From JAJXWB01 sp046349085 (GTDB lineage Bacteria > Pseudomonadota > Alphaproteobacteria > Rhizobiales > Beijerinckiaceae), in the NCBI GenBank assembly GCA_046349085.1, contig JAXMDA010000010.1, forward strand, positions 1-64,000: a DNA stretch of 64,000 nucleotides, read 5' to 3'. Position numbers and translations under genes: made by a program. Below the pieces are notes generated by a model, which was not told the DNA's origin, did not search any database, and saw only the letters and a program-made list of their open reading frames with translations. Of the stretch, positions 46,590 through 55,294 are shown piece after piece; positions within the stretch are counted from its first letter, which is position 1; each line of letters starts with the position of its first letter.

Positions 46590-47219
46590 ATGGAAGGCGT
46601 GCATGTCATCGGCCACCCGCTCGTGCAGCACAAACTCACGCTGATGCGTGAGCAGGGGCGCTCGACCAAGGGCTTCCGGCAGTTGCTCAACGAGATCGGC
46701 ATTCTGCTGTGCTACGAGGTGACGCGCGACCTGCCGCTCGAGGACATCGAGATCGAGACGCCGCTGACGAGGATGAAGGCGCCGGTTCTGGCCGGCAAGA
46801 AACTCGTCTTCGCCCCCATTCTTCGCGCCGGCGTCGGCTTCCTCGACGGAATGCTCGAACTCGTGCCCTCCGCGCGCGTCGCGCATATCGGGCTCTATCG
46901 CGATCCCAAGACGCTGGTCGCCGTCGAATATTACTTCAAGGCGCCGCACGACATCGACGAGCGGCTCGTCGTGGTGATGGACCCGATGCTCGCCACCGCC
47001 AATTCCGCGACCGCGGCCATCGAGCGCGTCAAGGAACGCGGCGCAAGGGACATCCGCTTCGTCTGCCTGCTCGCCGCCCCGGAGGGCGTCGCGAAACTGC
47101 GCGCCGAGCATCCCGACGTCGAAATCTGGACGGCGGCGATAGACAGCCATCTCAACGATCACGGCTACATCGTGCCGGGACTGGGAGACGCGGGCGACCG
47201 GATGTACGGAACGAAGTAG
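46590..47219 (+). CDS. upp: Uracil phosphoribosyltransferase
   Basis: Makes UMP from uracil and PRPP. The 209-residue enzyme has the PRPP-binding motif VVVMDPMLATANSA, the early YEVTRDLPLE segment and the C-terminal uracil-binding GLGDAGDRMYGTK. In the URC pathway the equivalent step is URC6, so its place here fits pathway entry as well as salvage. A repeat of about 130 bases separates it from the URC4 gene. Confidence 0.95.
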   Translation: MEGVHVIGHPLVQHKLTLMREQGRSTKGFRQLLNEIGILLCYEVTRDLPLEDIEIETPLTRMKAPVLAGKKLVFAPILRAGVGFLDGMLELVPSARVAHIGLYRDPKTLVAVEYYFKAPHDIDERLVVVMDPMLATANSATAAIERVKERGARDIRFVCLLAAPEGVAKLRAEHPDVEIWTAAIDSHLNDHGYIVPGLGDAGDRMYGTK

Positions 47220-47241
47220 GGGACGAAAGAAGGAGGCGACC

Positions 47242-47643
47242 ATGAGCACGATCGACCGTCTCAGCCCGCAGGGGCTGCAGATCAATCCGGCCTATTCGCA
47301 TGTCGTCGTCGCCTCCGGCGCGCGTACGGTCTACGTCTCCGGCCAGGTCGCGCTCGACGAGAACGGCGCGCTGGTCGGCGCGGGCGATCTCGGCGCCCAG
47401 ACGACGCAGGTCATGCGCAATCTCGGACGCGCGCTCGAAGCGGCCGGCGCAGGTTTCGCCGATGTCGTGAAAATCACCACCTATGTCGTCGGCTACAGGC
47501 CCGAGCATCGCGCCGTCATCGGCGCTGCGCGCGGGCCGTTCTTTCCGGCGGGCCAGCCGCCGGCGAGCACGCTCGTCGGCATCGAGGCGCTGGCGGCGCC
47601 GGGCTGGCTGATCGAGATCGAGGCGATTGCGGTCGTCGATTGA
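47242..47643 (+). CDS. RidA-family protein
   Basis: A 133-residue YjgF/YER057c/UK114-fold protein that would form trimers. Family blocks ARTVYVSGQVALDENG, TQVMRNLGRALEAAGA and IEIEAIAVVD are present. At the position of the active-site arginine of archetypal RidA (the R of PARSCV) the sequence is PASTLV, so it probably is not a standard 2-aminoacrylate deaminase. GAAGGAGG precedes the ATG. It follows upp closely in the URC cluster. Confidence 0.85.
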   Translation: MSTIDRLSPQGLQINPAYSHVVVASGARTVYVSGQVALDENGALVGAGDLGAQTTQVMRNLGRALEAAGAGFADVVKITTYVVGYRPEHRAVIGAARGPFFPAGQPPASTLVGIEALAAPGWLIEIEAIAVVD

Positions 47644-47649
47644 GGAACC

Positions 47650-48438
47650 TCAGCCGATCGTCGCTTCCACCTTCCCCAGCGGCCCGAAATCCGCCACCGC
47701 GCGCTTGCCGTCGCCGGCGTAGGGGACCGGCGGGATCGCCGTGCCGGTCGTGATGAGGTCGCCGGCCTTCAATCCGCGTCCGAGCTTGGCCAGCGCATTG
47801 GCGAGCCAGGCGGTCGCGCCGAACGGGCCGCCGTCGACATTCGCGCCCTTGCCGGTCGCCTTCGTCTCGCCGTCGAGAGAGAAGGTCACCGTCGCCGCAT
47901 CGAGATCGACGCCGGCGACGTCGCTCGTCATCGGTCCCTGAATCCAGTTCGCGCAGCCAGCGAAATCCGCGATCAAGGAATGCGCGCCGTGCGGCGGCGC
48001 CATGGGAATGAAGCCGCCAACCATTTCGATCGCGCAGCCCACGCGCCTCGTCGCCGCGCGCACGGCGGCGGCGTCCACGGGTCCCTTTGTCGTGTCGAGA
48101 TCGGCGCCGAGCTCCAGCACGAATTCGGCTTCGTAGGCGCGGTAGAGGCCGGGCCGCGCCGGCAGGTTCGCGGGCGAAGCGACGGTCATCTGCCGGTAGA
48201 GCCGGCCGAGGAACTGGTCGTCCAGCTTGAAATTCGCCCGCGCGCCGGCATTGGTGGCGCCGATCTTCCATCCGATCGGCGCAAAGCCTTTTTCCGCGAC
48301 GAGGATGCGTTCCGCTTCAAATTGAAGGGCGTAGGCGCTCGCCAGACCGGCCGGGGGCGCGGGCAGGTCGGCTTTGCCTGCGGCCTCGCGCAGCGCGATC
48401 AGCTTGCGGGCGTTGGCGTCGAGATCGGTCTGGCTCAC
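47650..48438 (-). CDS. 2-keto-4-pentenoate hydratase / fumarylacetoacetate-hydrolase-fold protein
   Basis: A 262-residue protein resembling MhpD-type hydratases and oxalocrotonate decarboxylases: GWKIGATN, YEAEFVLELGADLD (metal-binding Glu), GGPFGATAWLANALA and ITTGTAIPPVP. Such enzymes act on short 2-oxo acids. It is convergent with the RidA gene (6-base gap), so a link to uracil breakdown is only positional. Confidence 0.8.
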   Translation of the reverse strand: MSQTDLDANARKLIALREAAGKADLPAPPAGLASAYALQFEAERILVAEKGFAPIGWKIGATNAGARANFKLDDQFLGRLYRQMTVASPANLPARPGLYRAYEAEFVLELGADLDTTKGPVDAAAVRAATRRVGCAIEMVGGFIPMAPPHGAHSLIADFAGCANWIQGPMTSDVAGVDLDAATVTFSLDGETKATGKGANVDGGPFGATAWLANALAKLGRGLKAGDLITTGTAIPPVPYAGDGKRAVADFGPLGKVEATIG

Positions 48439-48550
48439 GTGCGTTTCCTCCGTTGACCGCTCTTAACGCCGATTCCCGCAGCGCGCGAGGCCTTGCGGCG
48501 CGTCGATTCTGCGCTAGAACAAAAGAAGAACATTTATCTGGAGGCTGGAC

Positions 48551-49786
48551 ATGGCGAAGCTCTCGGTCGCCGAAAAACTTTCGATCCTGGCGGACGCCGC
48601 CAAATACGACGCCTCCTGCGCTTCGTCCGGCGGCGGCAAGCGAGACTCGCTGGGCGGGAAGGGCGTCGGCTCGGTCACGGGGGCGGGCGTCTGCCATGCC
48701 TTCGCGCCGGATGGCCGCTGCATCTCGCTCCTGAAAATCTTGATGACCAATTCCTGCATGTTCGACTGCGCCTATTGCATCAATCGCGTGTCGTCGAACG
48801 TGCCGCGCGCGCGCTTCACGGTAAAGGAAATCGTCGCCCTCACGCTCGACTTCTACAAGCGCAACTACATCGAGGGGCTGTTTCTTTCGTCCGGCATTAT
48901 CGGCTCGCCCGACTATACGATGGAGACGCTCGCGCGCGTCGCGCGCGCCTTGCGCGAGCAGCACGATTTTCGCGGCTACATCCATCTCAAGACAATTCCC
49001 GACGCCGATCCCGCGCTGGTCGAGGAAGCGGGCCGCTACGCCGACCGCCTGTCGATCAACGTCGAACTGCCAAGCGAGCCGAGCCTCCGGGAATTTGCGC
49101 CGCAGAAGCGGATGCCGGCCATCCGGCGCGCCATGGCGGGTCTGCGCCAGCGGATCGAGGAGGCGGGCGACGAGCGCAGGAAGTTTCGGTCGGCGCCCGC
49201 CTTCGCGCCCGCCGGCCAGTCGACGCAGATGATCGTCGGCGCGGACAAGTCGAGCGACGTCGACATTCTGAAGTCGAGCGCGACGCTTTATGCGAGCTAT
49301 GGCCTCAGGCGGGTCTATTATTCGGCCTTCTCGCCCATTCCCGATTCCTCCGCGGCGCTGCCGAGCGCGCCGCCGCCGCTGACGCGCGAGCACCGGCTCT
49401 ATCAGGCCGACTGGCTGCTGCGCTTCTACGATTTTTCGCTCGACGAAGTCGCGTCGAGCGCCAGAGGCGGAATGCTCGATCAGGCCATCGATCCCAAGCT
49501 CGCCTGGGCGCTCGCCCACCCCGAAAACTTCCCGCTCGACGTCAACCGTGCGCCGCGCGAAATGCTTCTGCGCGTGCCGGGGCTGGGCGTGCGCGCCGTC
49601 GATCGCATCGTTGCGGCGCGCCGTCACGCGGCGATCCGGCTCGTCGATCTCGACCGTCTTACGCGCTCGGCGCGCAGGGTTCGCCCGTTCGTCGTGACCG
49701 CCGACTGGCGCCCGAGCGGCGCGCTCGACCCCGCCGCTCTCAGGCCGCGCGAAAAAGCGCGGCAGCTCGACCTGTTCGCGGCATGA
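48551..49786 (+). CDS. Radical SAM protein linked to uracil-DNA glycosylase (putative DNA modification/repair)
   Basis: A 411-residue radical SAM protein. The [4Fe-4S] motif is Cys69-x3-Cys73-x2-Cys76 in NSCMFDCAYC; a TIM-barrel follows and the C-terminal part has a helix-hairpin-helix-like LRVPGLGVRAVDRIVAARR, suggesting DNA binding. The last residues RQLDLFAA contain QLDLF, close to the bacterial sliding-clamp-binding consensus. It is the family that co-occurs with DUF4130-UdgX proteins; here its stop overlaps the start of that gene (ATGA). The reaction is unknown. Confidence 0.85.
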   Translation: MAKLSVAEKLSILADAAKYDASCASSGGGKRDSLGGKGVGSVTGAGVCHAFAPDGRCISLLKILMTNSCMFDCAYCINRVSSNVPRARFTVKEIVALTLDFYKRNYIEGLFLSSGIIGSPDYTMETLARVARALREQHDFRGYIHLKTIPDADPALVEEAGRYADRLSINVELPSEPSLREFAPQKRMPAIRRAMAGLRQRIEEAGDERRKFRSAPAFAPAGQSTQMIVGADKSSDVDILKSSATLYASYGLRRVYYSAFSPIPDSSAALPSAPPPLTREHRLYQADWLLRFYDFSLDEVASSARGGMLDQAIDPKLAWALAHPENFPLDVNRAPREMLLRVPGLGVRAVDRIVAARRHAAIRLVDLDRLTRSARRVRPFVVTADWRPSGALDPAALRPREKARQLDLFAA

Positions 49787-51249
49787 GCGCGCCATCGGCC
49801 GCGCTGCGCCGCGTCGCGCTTTGCGGTCCGGCCGAGGTCGATCAATTCTTCGACCTCGCCGCGCGCCTCATCGCGGCAGGCAGGACGCCGCAGACGGTCG
49901 TCTGGCGCATCGCCGGCGAAACGGCGGCGACCGGCGATCTCTTTTGCGGCGACGAACCGGCGCCGTTGCGCGAGGCATCGCCGATCGCTGCGCCGCCGCG
50001 CGCCTTCGCCGAACTCGCCCGACGCGCGCTGTTGCACGTGGACCGCGGCCGTCACGATCTCTGCTATCGCCTGCTCTGGCGCCTGCGCGACACTCCCCGC
50101 CTCATGTCGATTGCGACCGATCCCGACGTCGCGCGCCTCGATGCGCTCGCCCGCGCCGTGCGCCGTGACATGCACAAGATGACCGCCTTCGTCCGCTTCC
50201 GCCGCGTCGGCGGGAATGACGGCGCGGAGGAATTCATCGCCTGGTTCGAGCCGCACCATCACATCGTCGCCGCCGCCGCGCCCTTCTTCGTGCGGCGCTT
50301 CGCGTCCATGCGCTGGTCGATCCTCACCCCGCGCGCCTGCGCGCGCTGGGACGGCGCGCAACTGACGCTCGGCCCCGGCGCTGACAGGCGGAACGCGCCG
50401 TGCGGCGATGCGTTGGAGGACGTGTGGCGCGCCTATTACCGCGCGATCTTCAATCCGGCGCGACTGAACCTCAAGGCGATGGTCAAGGAGATGCCCCGCA
50501 AATACTGGCGCAACATGCCCGAAGCCGACCTGATCGCGCCGCTGACGCGTCAGGCCGAGGCTCGCGCCCGGACCATGCTCGCCGCCGCGCCGTCCAGCCC
50601 GCGCCGCACGTCGTCCTACAGAGCCGCGGACAGCGCCGCGGCCGGCGCGGCGGCCGAGGCCGACGACCTCGAATCCCTCGCAGCCTCGATCAACGCCTGC
50701 GCCGCCTGCGACCTTTGCCGCTATGCGACCCAGGCCGTGCCGGGCGAGGGGCCGGCGGGGGCGAAACTCATGTTCGTCGGCGAGCAGCCGGGCGACGAGG
50801 AGGACATCCAGGGGCGGCCTTTCGTGGGACCGGCCGGCAAGGTGTTCGACGCGGCGCTGGAGCGGCTGGAGATCGAGCGCGAAAAGGTCTTTGTCACCAA
50901 CGCGGTCAAGCATTTCAAATTCGAGCCGCGCGGCAAGAAGCGCATCCACAAGAAGCCTGGCGCGCGCGAGATCGCCGCCTGCAACGCCTGGCTGATTCGC
51001 GAAATGCAGCTCGTGCGCCCGCGCCTCGTCGTCGCGCTCGGCGCCACGGCCGCGACCGCGCTGGCCGGCCGCGCCACTTCGCTGCGCGCCGTCAGGGGAC
51101 AGACGCTGGAACTGCCCGGCGGCGTCGCGTTTCGGGCGACGGTCCACCCGTCCTATCTGCTCCGCCTGCCCGACCGCGACGCAAAAAAGGCGGAATGGAA
51201 GCTCTTTCTCGCCGATCTCGACGCGGCGCGGCGCATCGCCGGCCTGTAA
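49783..51249 (+). CDS. DUF4130 domain fused to UdgX-family uracil-DNA glycosylase
   Basis: A 488-residue fusion. The N-terminal half (about residues 90-260) is the DUF4130 domain that pairs with the radical SAM partner, with MTAFVRFRRV and WFEPHHHIV. The C-terminal part is a family-4-like Fe-S uracil-DNA glycosylase: GEQPGDEEDIQGRPFVGPAG (from residue 333), NAVKHFKFEPRGKKRIHKKPG and the late HPSYLL. The KKRIH loop matches the KRRIH loop of UdgX, whose His (here His389) bonds covalently to the abasic site. Fe-S cysteines are in CAACDLC and AACNAWL. It overlaps the radical SAM gene. Confidence 0.88.
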   Translation: MSAPSAALRRVALCGPAEVDQFFDLAARLIAAGRTPQTVVWRIAGETAATGDLFCGDEPAPLREASPIAAPPRAFAELARRALLHVDRGRHDLCYRLLWRLRDTPRLMSIATDPDVARLDALARAVRRDMHKMTAFVRFRRVGGNDGAEEFIAWFEPHHHIVAAAAPFFVRRFASMRWSILTPRACARWDGAQLTLGPGADRRNAPCGDALEDVWRAYYRAIFNPARLNLKAMVKEMPRKYWRNMPEADLIAPLTRQAEARARTMLAAAPSSPRRTSSYRAADSAAAGAAAEADDLESLAASINACAACDLCRYATQAVPGEGPAGAKLMFVGEQPGDEEDIQGRPFVGPAGKVFDAALERLEIEREKVFVTNAVKHFKFEPRGKKRIHKKPGAREIAACNAWLIREMQLVRPRLVVALGATAATALAGRATSLRAVRGQTLELPGGVAFRATVHPSYLLRLPDRDAKKAEWKLFLADLDAARRIAGL

Positions 51250-51313
51250 GGCCGTCGTCCCCCTTTGATCCACAAGGTTGCGCATCTGCGCCGACTGCGC
51301 CAGAAAGCCCCCC

Positions 51314-52120
51314 ATGACAGCCCAAGACCTTCCCGCCTGGCTGCCGCTGTCGGTCCTCGTGTGGATCGTGCAGATGGTCGCCTACCACGGCTTCGGCCTC
51401 TGGTTCGAATGGCTCGACCGCAGCGGCCGGCTCGCCGACTACAAGATGCGTCCCGTCGATTCATGGACTTACGCGCAGGTGCTGCCGCGCGTGCTCCTCA
51501 ATCAGGCGTTCATCCTGCTGCCGGCCATGGTGCTGGTGGAAAAGGCCGGCCTCGCCTTCGTCGGCCCGGCGCACATATCGCCGCTCATGTTCGTCGTCGG
51601 CCTCATCGGCATGACCATCGGCCATGATCTCGTGCAATATGTCTCGCACGCCTGGATCCTGCATCGCCCGACGCTGATGCGCACGCTCGGCCATTCCGTG
51701 CATCATTCCACCACCGCCAGCCGCTCGGTCAGCGCCTGCTTCATGAGCCCGATGGATTTCCTCATGGAGATCGCCGCGCCCTACCTGCTGCCGCTGATCG
51801 CGATCACCGCCATCGGCTCGGCGGGAACGGACCTGACCTTCCACTTTTTCGCGGTCACGGCCGGCGCCTTCGGCGGGCTCTACGAGCATTCGGGCTACGA
51901 TTTCAGCGTGAAGCTGGCGAAAAGCGACAATGCGCTTCTCCGCTTCGTCGCCAGCCGCATTTCGAGCAAGGCCCATGCCGAGCATCACAGCCGTGGCAAC
52001 GTGTCCTATTCGGATGGTTTCGGCTCGTCCAACATCTGCGACACCGTGTTCAAGACCCGCTGGGACCTCGTGACGCCGCGCGAGCGCAAGCGGCGGTCGG
52101 AGCAGCAGCAGGAAGCGTAG
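51314..52120 (+). CDS. Sterol desaturase / fatty acid hydroxylase family protein
   Basis: A 268-residue membrane protein with about five helices and the three histidine clusters of the di-iron hydroxylase family: HDLVQYVSH, HSVHH and HAEHH. Such enzymes hydroxylate or desaturate sterols, fatty acids or carotenoids. The ATG at 51314 gives a family-like N-terminus; an upstream start at 51278 adds 12 residues. It sits between the UdgX gene and dnaN without an obvious link. Substrate unknown. Confidence 0.85.
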   Translation: MTAQDLPAWLPLSVLVWIVQMVAYHGFGLWFEWLDRSGRLADYKMRPVDSWTYAQVLPRVLLNQAFILLPAMVLVEKAGLAFVGPAHISPLMFVVGLIGMTIGHDLVQYVSHAWILHRPTLMRTLGHSVHHSTTASRSVSACFMSPMDFLMEIAAPYLLPLIAITAIGSAGTDLTFHFFAVTAGAFGGLYEHSGYDFSVKLAKSDNALLRFVASRISSKAHAEHHSRGNVSYSDGFGSSNICDTVFKTRWDLVTPRERKRRSEQQQEA

Positions 52121-52142
52121 AAGGCTTCTGTGGCCCTATCTT

Positions 52143-52305
52143 CGTCCTGAGGAGCGCCATCGATCTCGGGCTTGCCCGAGATCGACATGCAATGCCCAGG
52201 TCGGGCATGCCCGACTTGGGTGGCGCGTCTCGAAGGATGGCAAAACCAGCATTTCCGACCCGGCCATCCTTCGAGACGCCGCTCCGCGGCTCCTCAGGAT
52301 GAGGG
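52143..52305. repeat. Composite palindromic intergenic repeat, copy 3
   Basis: Outer arms TCCTGAGGAGC and GCTCCTCAGGA, inner arms GTCTCGAAGGATGG and CCATCCTTCGAGAC, and two nested palindromes, CGATCTCGGGC/GCCCGAGATCG (52161-52184) and CCCAGGTCGGGC/GCCCGACTTGGG (52195-52220). Same family as 7768..7861 and 8774..8932. Together with 184 further bases without recognisable features it makes the 369-base gap before dnaN, where the dnaN promoter should lie. Confidence 0.85.
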
Positions 52306-52489
52306 CTCTTGAATTTTCGGCCAGACTTTCAGCCTGAATGGGTTGGAATGCCGGCCGGAATCTTCTGAATAACTGCCGTTCTTCCGGCGCGCAGCGCGGC
52401 GGCGCGCTTGCGTCTACGCTCCGGTCTTGCCAGAGTCTGCGCCCGCTTCGCGGGAGAGTTACGTCCAGTTCGCCGTCGGGATCGGAAGA

Positions 52490-53608
52490 ATGAAAGTCAC
52501 CTTGGAAAGAGCGGCCCTGTTGAAGTCGCTCGGTCACGTCCATCGCGTGGTGGAGCGCCGCACGACCATTCCGATCCTGTCCAACGTGCTGCTGCAGGCC
52601 GACGGCCGCAACCTGCTGCTGAAGGCGACCGATCTCGATCTGGAGGTGACGGAAACGGTCGCCGCCGACGTCGGCATGAAGGGCGGCACCACCCTGCCGG
52701 CGCATACGCTCTACGAGATCGTGCGCAAGCTGCCCGACGGCGCGCAGGTCTCGCTCGACGGCGCCAGCGACGGCGGGCAATTGCTGCTGAAGTCCGGCCG
52801 TTCGCGCTTCACGCTGCAGAGCCTGCCCGAAAGCGACTTTCCCGACATTTCCGCCGGCGAGATGACGCACAGGTTCACGCTGGGCGCGGGCGACCTCAAG
52901 AAGCTGATCGAGAAGACGCAATTCGCCATCTCCAACGAGGAGACGCGTTACTACCTCAACGGCATTTTCCTGCATGCGACCGAGGTCGACGGCCATGCCA
53001 TGCTGCGCGGCGTGGCGACCGACGGCCACCGGCTGGCGCGCGTCGAAATTCCCGCCCCGGCGGGCTCGGCGGGCATGCCCGGCGTGATCGTGCCGCGCAA
53101 GGCGGTCAGCGAGGTGCAGAAGCTGATCGAGGACGCCGGCGCCGAGGTGACGATCGAATTGTCGGCGAGCAAGATCCGCTTCAATTTCGGCGCGGTCGTG
53201 CTGACCTCCAAGCTGATCGACGGCACCTTCCCCGATTATGCGCGCGTGATCCCGACCAATAACGACAAGCGGCTGACCGTCGAGCGCTCCGATTTCGCCC
53301 GCGCCGTCGACCGCGTGTCGACGATCTCCTCCGAGCGCGGCCGCGCCGTGAAAATGGCGCTGGCCGACGGCAAGCTGACGCTCTCCGTCACCAACCCCGA
53401 CGCCGGCGCGGCGATCGAGGAACTGGAGGTCGACTACGATTCGACCCCGCTCGATATCGGCTTCAACGCCAAATACCTGCTCGACATCGCCAACCAGCTC
53501 GACAGCGACACCGCCCTGTTCCGCCTGGCCGACGCGGGGTCGCCCACCGTCATCCAGGACCGCGACGGCGCGGCCGCGCTGTACGTGCTGATGCCGATGC
53601 GGGTGTGA
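52490..53608 (+). CDS. dnaN: DNA polymerase III sliding clamp, beta subunit
   Basis: The ring-shaped processivity clamp for the replicative polymerase and for many repair enzymes. The 372-residue protein has the three clamp domains, with MKVTLERAALL at the start, RRTTIPILSNVLL, YYLNGIFLH, DGHRLARVE and the C-terminal YVLMPMRV. The ATG at 52490 is preceded by GGAAGA. It is not next to dnaA or recF here; instead, repair-like genes (UdgX operon upstream, Dcm-Vsr downstream) surround it. Confidence 0.97.
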   Translation: MKVTLERAALLKSLGHVHRVVERRTTIPILSNVLLQADGRNLLLKATDLDLEVTETVAADVGMKGGTTLPAHTLYEIVRKLPDGAQVSLDGASDGGQLLLKSGRSRFTLQSLPESDFPDISAGEMTHRFTLGAGDLKKLIEKTQFAISNEETRYYLNGIFLHATEVDGHAMLRGVATDGHRLARVEIPAPAGSAGMPGVIVPRKAVSEVQKLIEDAGAEVTIELSASKIRFNFGAVVLTSKLIDGTFPDYARVIPTNNDKRLTVERSDFARAVDRVSTISSERGRAVKMALADGKLTLSVTNPDAGAAIEELEVDYDSTPLDIGFNAKYLLDIANQLDSDTALFRLADAGSPTVIQDRDGAAALYVLMPMRV

Positions 53609-53663
53609 GGCGGGCTGACCTTCCCGAACGGTTCGCCTAGGCTCGCTGTCGAAAGCGAATCGC

Positions 53664-54815
53664 ATGGCCAAGCCGACCTTCTACGAATTCTTCGCCGGCG
53701 GCGGCATGGCGCGGGCGGGGCTGGGCGCGGGCTGGCGCTGCCTGCTCGCCAACGATTTCGATCGCTGCAAGGCCGCATCCTATGCCGACAATTGGGGCGC
53801 AGACGACTTCCGCCTCGAGGACATTCACAGACTGACGGCGGCCGATCTGCCGGGCCGCGCCGATCTCGCCTGGGCCTCCTTTCCCTGTCAGGATCTGTCG
53901 CTGGCGGGCAATGGAAGGGGGCTCGACGGGGCGCGCTCCGGCGCCTTCTTCGGGCTGGCTGCGCTGGTCGCCGGCCTGCGCGCCGAGGGGCGGGCGCCAA
54001 AGATGCTGGCGCTCGAAAATGTCGTGGGACTTCTGACCTCGAACGGCGGCGGCGATTTCGTCGCGCTCTGTCGCGCTCTGCGAAACCTCGGCTACCGCTT
54101 CGGCGCGCTGACTATCGACGCCGCGCATTTCGTGCCGCAATCGCGGCCGCGCCTGTTCGTGGTGGCGATCGACCGCGACGCCGCCGTCCCGCCGGCCTGC
54201 GTCGCCTCCGCGCCGTGCCCGGACTGGGCTTCGGCCGCCCTGCTGCGCGCGCGGGAAAACCTGCCGGCCGATCTGGCCGGCGACTGGCTATGGTGGCGCC
54301 TGCCGCCGCCGCCCGTGCGCAACGTCGCGCTCGCGGACCTCGTCGAGGCGCGGCCGCGCGACGTGGACTGGCTCGATGCGCAGAAGACGGCGCGGCTCCT
54401 CGACCTCATGGCGCCCCTGCATCGCGCGCGCGTGGAAGCAGCGAAAACGTCCCGCGCGAGAATGGTCGGGGCGCTCTATCGGCGCACGCGGCGGGACGGG
54501 GACGGCAATCGCGCGCAACGCGCCGAAGTGCGCTTCGACGGGGTCGCCGGCTGCCTGCGCACGCCGGCCGGCGGATCGAGCCGCCAGTCGATCCTCGTGG
54601 TCGAGCGCGGCCGTGTGCGCGCGCGCCTGCTGTCGGGCCGCGAGGCGGCGCGGCTCATGGGCCTGCCCGAGGATTACAGGCTGCCGAAAGGCTACACCGA
54701 GGCCTGCCACCTGCTCGGCGACGGCGTCGTCGCGCCGGTCGTGCGTTTTCTGGGCCAGCATCTGCTGGAGCCTCTCGCGGGCGCGACGGCGGCGCCGCTG
54801 CTGGCGGCGGAATGA
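53664..54815 (+). CDS. DNA (cytosine-5) methyltransferase
   Basis: A 383-residue C5-cytosine methyltransferase. Motif I FAGGGMARAGL binds S-adenosylmethionine, motif IV FPCQDLSL has the catalytic Cys (about residue 76), motif VI ENV, motif VIII QSRPRLF and the late GDGVVAPVV (motif X) follow in order. The target-recognition region between VIII and IX gives no specificity. It overlaps the Vsr gene by 4 bases (ATGA); there is no endonuclease gene, so it looks like a solitary methyltransferase. Confidence 0.9.
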   Translation: MAKPTFYEFFAGGGMARAGLGAGWRCLLANDFDRCKAASYADNWGADDFRLEDIHRLTAADLPGRADLAWASFPCQDLSLAGNGRGLDGARSGAFFGLAALVAGLRAEGRAPKMLALENVVGLLTSNGGGDFVALCRALRNLGYRFGALTIDAAHFVPQSRPRLFVVAIDRDAAVPPACVASAPCPDWASAALLRARENLPADLAGDWLWWRLPPPPVRNVALADLVEARPRDVDWLDAQKTARLLDLMAPLHRARVEAAKTSRARMVGALYRRTRRDGDGNRAQRAEVRFDGVAGCLRTPAGGSSRQSILVVERGRVRARLLSGREAARLMGLPEDYRLPKGYTEACHLLGDGVVAPVVRFLGQHLLEPLAGATAAPLLAAE

Positions 54816-55231
54816 AACGCGCGAAACGAGCCGCGCCCCTCGACCGCTCCGCCATCATGCGCGCCGTGCCCGGCCGCGACACGTCGGCGGAAATGAAGGT
54901 GCGCCGCCTGCTGCGCCCGCTCGCGCCGGGCTACCGGCTGCATCGCAAGGACATTCCCGGCAATCCCGACATCGCCTATGTCGGCGCGCAAAAGGCGATC
55001 TTCGTGCATGGCTGTTTTTGGCATGGTCACGACTGCAGGCGCGGCGCGCGCATGCCGAAAACTAACGCCGAATACTGGCAGGCCAAGATCGGCCGCAACC
55101 GCGCGCGCGACACTAAACACCTGGCCGAACTCGCCGAACGCGGCTGGCGCGCGCTCGTCGTCTGGGAATGCGAGCTCGCCGACGAGGCGGCGCTCGCCGC
55201 GCGCCTGCGCGCCTTTCTCGACGACGGCTGA
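54812..55231 (+). CDS. vsr: Very short patch repair endonuclease (Vsr)
   Basis: Nicks DNA 5' of T in T:G mismatches left by deamination of 5-methylcytosine at methyltransferase sites. The 139-residue protein has the Vsr core: the AIMRAVPGRDTSAE opening, NPDIAYV with the catalytic Asp, the FVHGCFWHGHDC zinc and His motif and VVWECEL near the end. It is translationally coupled to the methyltransferase gene, giving a methylate-and-repair pair. Confidence 0.93.
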   Translation: MKRAKRAAPLDRSAIMRAVPGRDTSAEMKVRRLLRPLAPGYRLHRKDIPGNPDIAYVGAQKAIFVHGCFWHGHDCRRGARMPKTNAEYWQAKIGRNRARDTKHLAELAERGWRALVVWECELADEAALAARLRAFLDDG

Positions 55232-55294
55232 CGCGCGCTCTAGATTTTGAACCGAATGCACGCGCCCGATTCCGCCAGCCACGATGGACCAGAC

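Noticed and set aside
49783..51249. Ordinary family-4 uracil-DNA glycosylase
   Set aside because: The KKRIH loop and GEQPGD motif are UdgX features, and the DUF4130 half is not found in family-4 enzymes.
53664..55231. Restriction-modification system
   Set aside because: No restriction endonuclease is present; the partner is the mismatch nickase Vsr.
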